From positions 1-6,499 of the forward strand of contig CAKQMS010000064.1 of assembly GCA_934254985.1 (NCBI GenBank): a stretch of DNA of 6,499 bases. Direction: 5' to 3'. Below are positions 5,946 to 6,499 of the stretch, one piece after another. The notes under the pieces are model-generated. The model did no database searches. It saw only the letters and a list, made by a program, of their open reading frames with translations, and had not been told where the DNA came from. The position numbers were made by a program, and so were the translations under genes. Within the stretch, counting starts at the first letter, position 1, and each line of letters begins with the position of its first letter. This stretch comes from an uncultured Prevotella sp. Lineage in GTDB: Bacteria; Bacteroidota; Bacteroidia; Bacteroidales; Bacteroidaceae.

Positions 5946-5998
5946 GTGTTGCGATGTTCGATTTCTTCCACTTATGCGTTATATATATGTAGACACTT

Positions 5999-6283
5999 AT
6001 GAAACCGAGCGAATTCAATCATATCATCCTGCCCATGCGTGCCGAGTTGCTCCACTATGCGAGGGGTCTCACAGGGTCTATTCGGAGGATATCATAAGGA
6101 CTGTTGACGGCAACTGCCGCATATTCTACATACGGACCATACACAGTGCGTCAATGTACAGCCGCATACAAGACATACGCGAAGAGTCAAGAAGTTTGTC
6201 TTCCACTTTACCGCCGTATGCGCCAAATGGACAAGGACGGCAAGAAGCTGGTGGCTGAATTTGTATACTGGCATGCCGTATGA
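5999..6283 (+). pseudogene. probable remnant of an ECF sigma-70 factor gene
   Basis: ATG 5999 opens a frame reading MKPSEFNHIILPM then RAELLHYARGLTG, which looks like the start of region 2 of Bacteroidota ECF sigma factors. The frame then reads SIRRIS and stops at 6095-6097. In the neighbouring frame the sequence continues with YSEDIIRTV, close to the expected region 2 motif (A/S)EDIVQ, so a small indel near 6075-6085 has broken the gene. The rest of the sigma factor is not recognisable. After the stop the first frame is open again to TGA at 6281-6283 and ends MDKDGKKLVAEFVYWHAV, which I do not recognise. The right edge of the remnant is therefore uncertain. A sigma factor of this group normally pairs with an anti-sigma factor; none is seen. 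Confidence 0.4.
6116..6179 (+). repeat. spaced 19-bp imperfect direct repeat
   Basis: GCCGCATA-N4-ACATACG occurs at 6116-6134 and again at 6161-6179, 45 bp apart, with 15 of 19 bases identical and all differences in the central four. It lies in the decayed region after the sigma-factor remnant. It may be the trace of an old 15-codon duplication or coincidence. Confidence 0.4.
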
Positions 6284-6385
6284 CAAATTTTCTTTTGGAT
6301 AGATTCATAAAAAGAATGGGGAGTTTGTGAGAGAGGAGATTGATAGATAGGAACGATAATCCACATATCATGATATAAAACTAAA
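6284..6385. other. AT-rich non-coding stretch
   Basis: I see no gene, promoter or structure between the last stop of the decayed region and the terminator hairpin. The sequence just before the hairpin (ATAAAACTAAA) becomes the T-rich tail of that hairpin on the minus strand. Confidence 0.5.
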
Positions 6386-6416
6386 AGCCGAGCCTCGCAA
6401 TCAGCGAGGCTCGGCT
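6381..6416 (-). terminator. strong hairpin terminator, best read on the minus strand
   Basis: AGCCGAGCCTCGC (6386-6398) and GCGAGGCTCGGCT (6404-6416) form a perfect 13-bp GC-rich stem around AATCA. On the minus strand it is followed by TTTTAGTTTT, a good T-rich tail. On the plus strand only ATATTCTT follows. It may work in both directions, between the decayed region and a minus-strand gene beyond the window, or may once have ended a plus-strand gene. Confidence 0.75.
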
Positions 6417-6425
6417 ATATTCTTG

Positions 6426-6499
6426 GTATGCTCGGCATGAGCTTATTCTAATGGGTGCAAGTCCCTAACAAGCCCTAATAGCGGGAATTGTATAGCCAA
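6426..6499 (+). mobile_element. possible 5' end of a group II intron (partial)
   Basis: From GTATG at 6426, close to the group II consensus GTGYG, the sequence runs into a short hairpin GCTC-GGCAT-GAGC (6430-6442). It then reaches GGGTGCAAGTCCC (6453-6465) and ends ATAGCCAA. The GGTGCAAGTCC block with flanking short stems is typical of domain I near the 5' end of bacterial group II introns, as I recall them. No reverse transcriptase is in the window; it would lie a few hundred bases downstream on the plus strand. It starts 10 nt after the terminator stem. The assignment rests on recall of a short motif. Confidence 0.45.

Noticed and set aside
5917..6258. 113-residue plus-strand reading frame as a gene
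   Set aside because: It begins inside the terminator and its composition is not protein-like. Only the short YSEDIIRTV stretch is meaningful, as part of the frame-shifted sigma remnant.

Overview
The window looks like a piece of a Bacteroidota chromosome, most likely Prevotella or a close relative. The grounds are a textbook Bacteroidota promoter (TTTG, 19 bp, TAnnTTTG), genes without clear Shine-Dalgarno sites, an ISAon1-type insertion sequence, and two large exported proteins with the short Lys-rich C-terminal tails common on Bacteroidota surface proteins. The genus is inferred from style, not from a marker gene.

Layout. Bases 1-197 hold what may be the last codons of an upstream plus-strand gene, a small palindrome and a strong rho-independent terminator. 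Bases 198-1637 are a complete insertion sequence of 1424 bp (206-1629). It has 25-bp imperfect terminal inverted repeats and is bracketed by a perfect 8-bp target duplication, CGCATTAG. It carries two overlapping reading frames: a small N-terminal-region protein and a DDE transposase of the ISL3/ISAon1 type. Bases 1638-2046 are non-coding but structured, with a 22-bp tandem repeat, a perfect 13-bp inverted repeat whose loop offers competing pairings, and a purine-rich tract with A-runs spaced about one helical turn apart. That tract abuts the promoter at 2047-2077.

Bases 2144-5873 hold two exported-protein genes in tandem. The first (about 580 aa) is an unrecognised secreted protein with an apparent internal duplication. 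The second (616 aa) has a thioredoxin-fold segment with a CGWC active site and resembles Omp28-related proteins. No promoter of the standard type is visible between them, so they are probably co-transcribed, with an imperfect hairpin in the 127-nt gap. Their last 25 nucleotides match at 21 positions and both proteins end in similar tails, which suggests a shared sorting route. A strong terminator at 5906-5945 closes the unit.

Bases 5946-6499 look like decayed or mobile DNA. There is a probable remnant of an ECF sigma-factor gene from about 5999, broken by a frame change and a stop. A perfect 13-bp GC-rich hairpin terminator follows at 6386-6416. Ten bases after the hairpin, a sequence resembling the 5' end of a group II intron begins and runs off the window.

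The working idea is a secreted two-protein unit, one a possible thiol oxidoreductase and the other a possible partner or substrate, under a strong constitutive-looking promoter. The nearby IS is a separate, probably recent, insertion in non-coding DNA.
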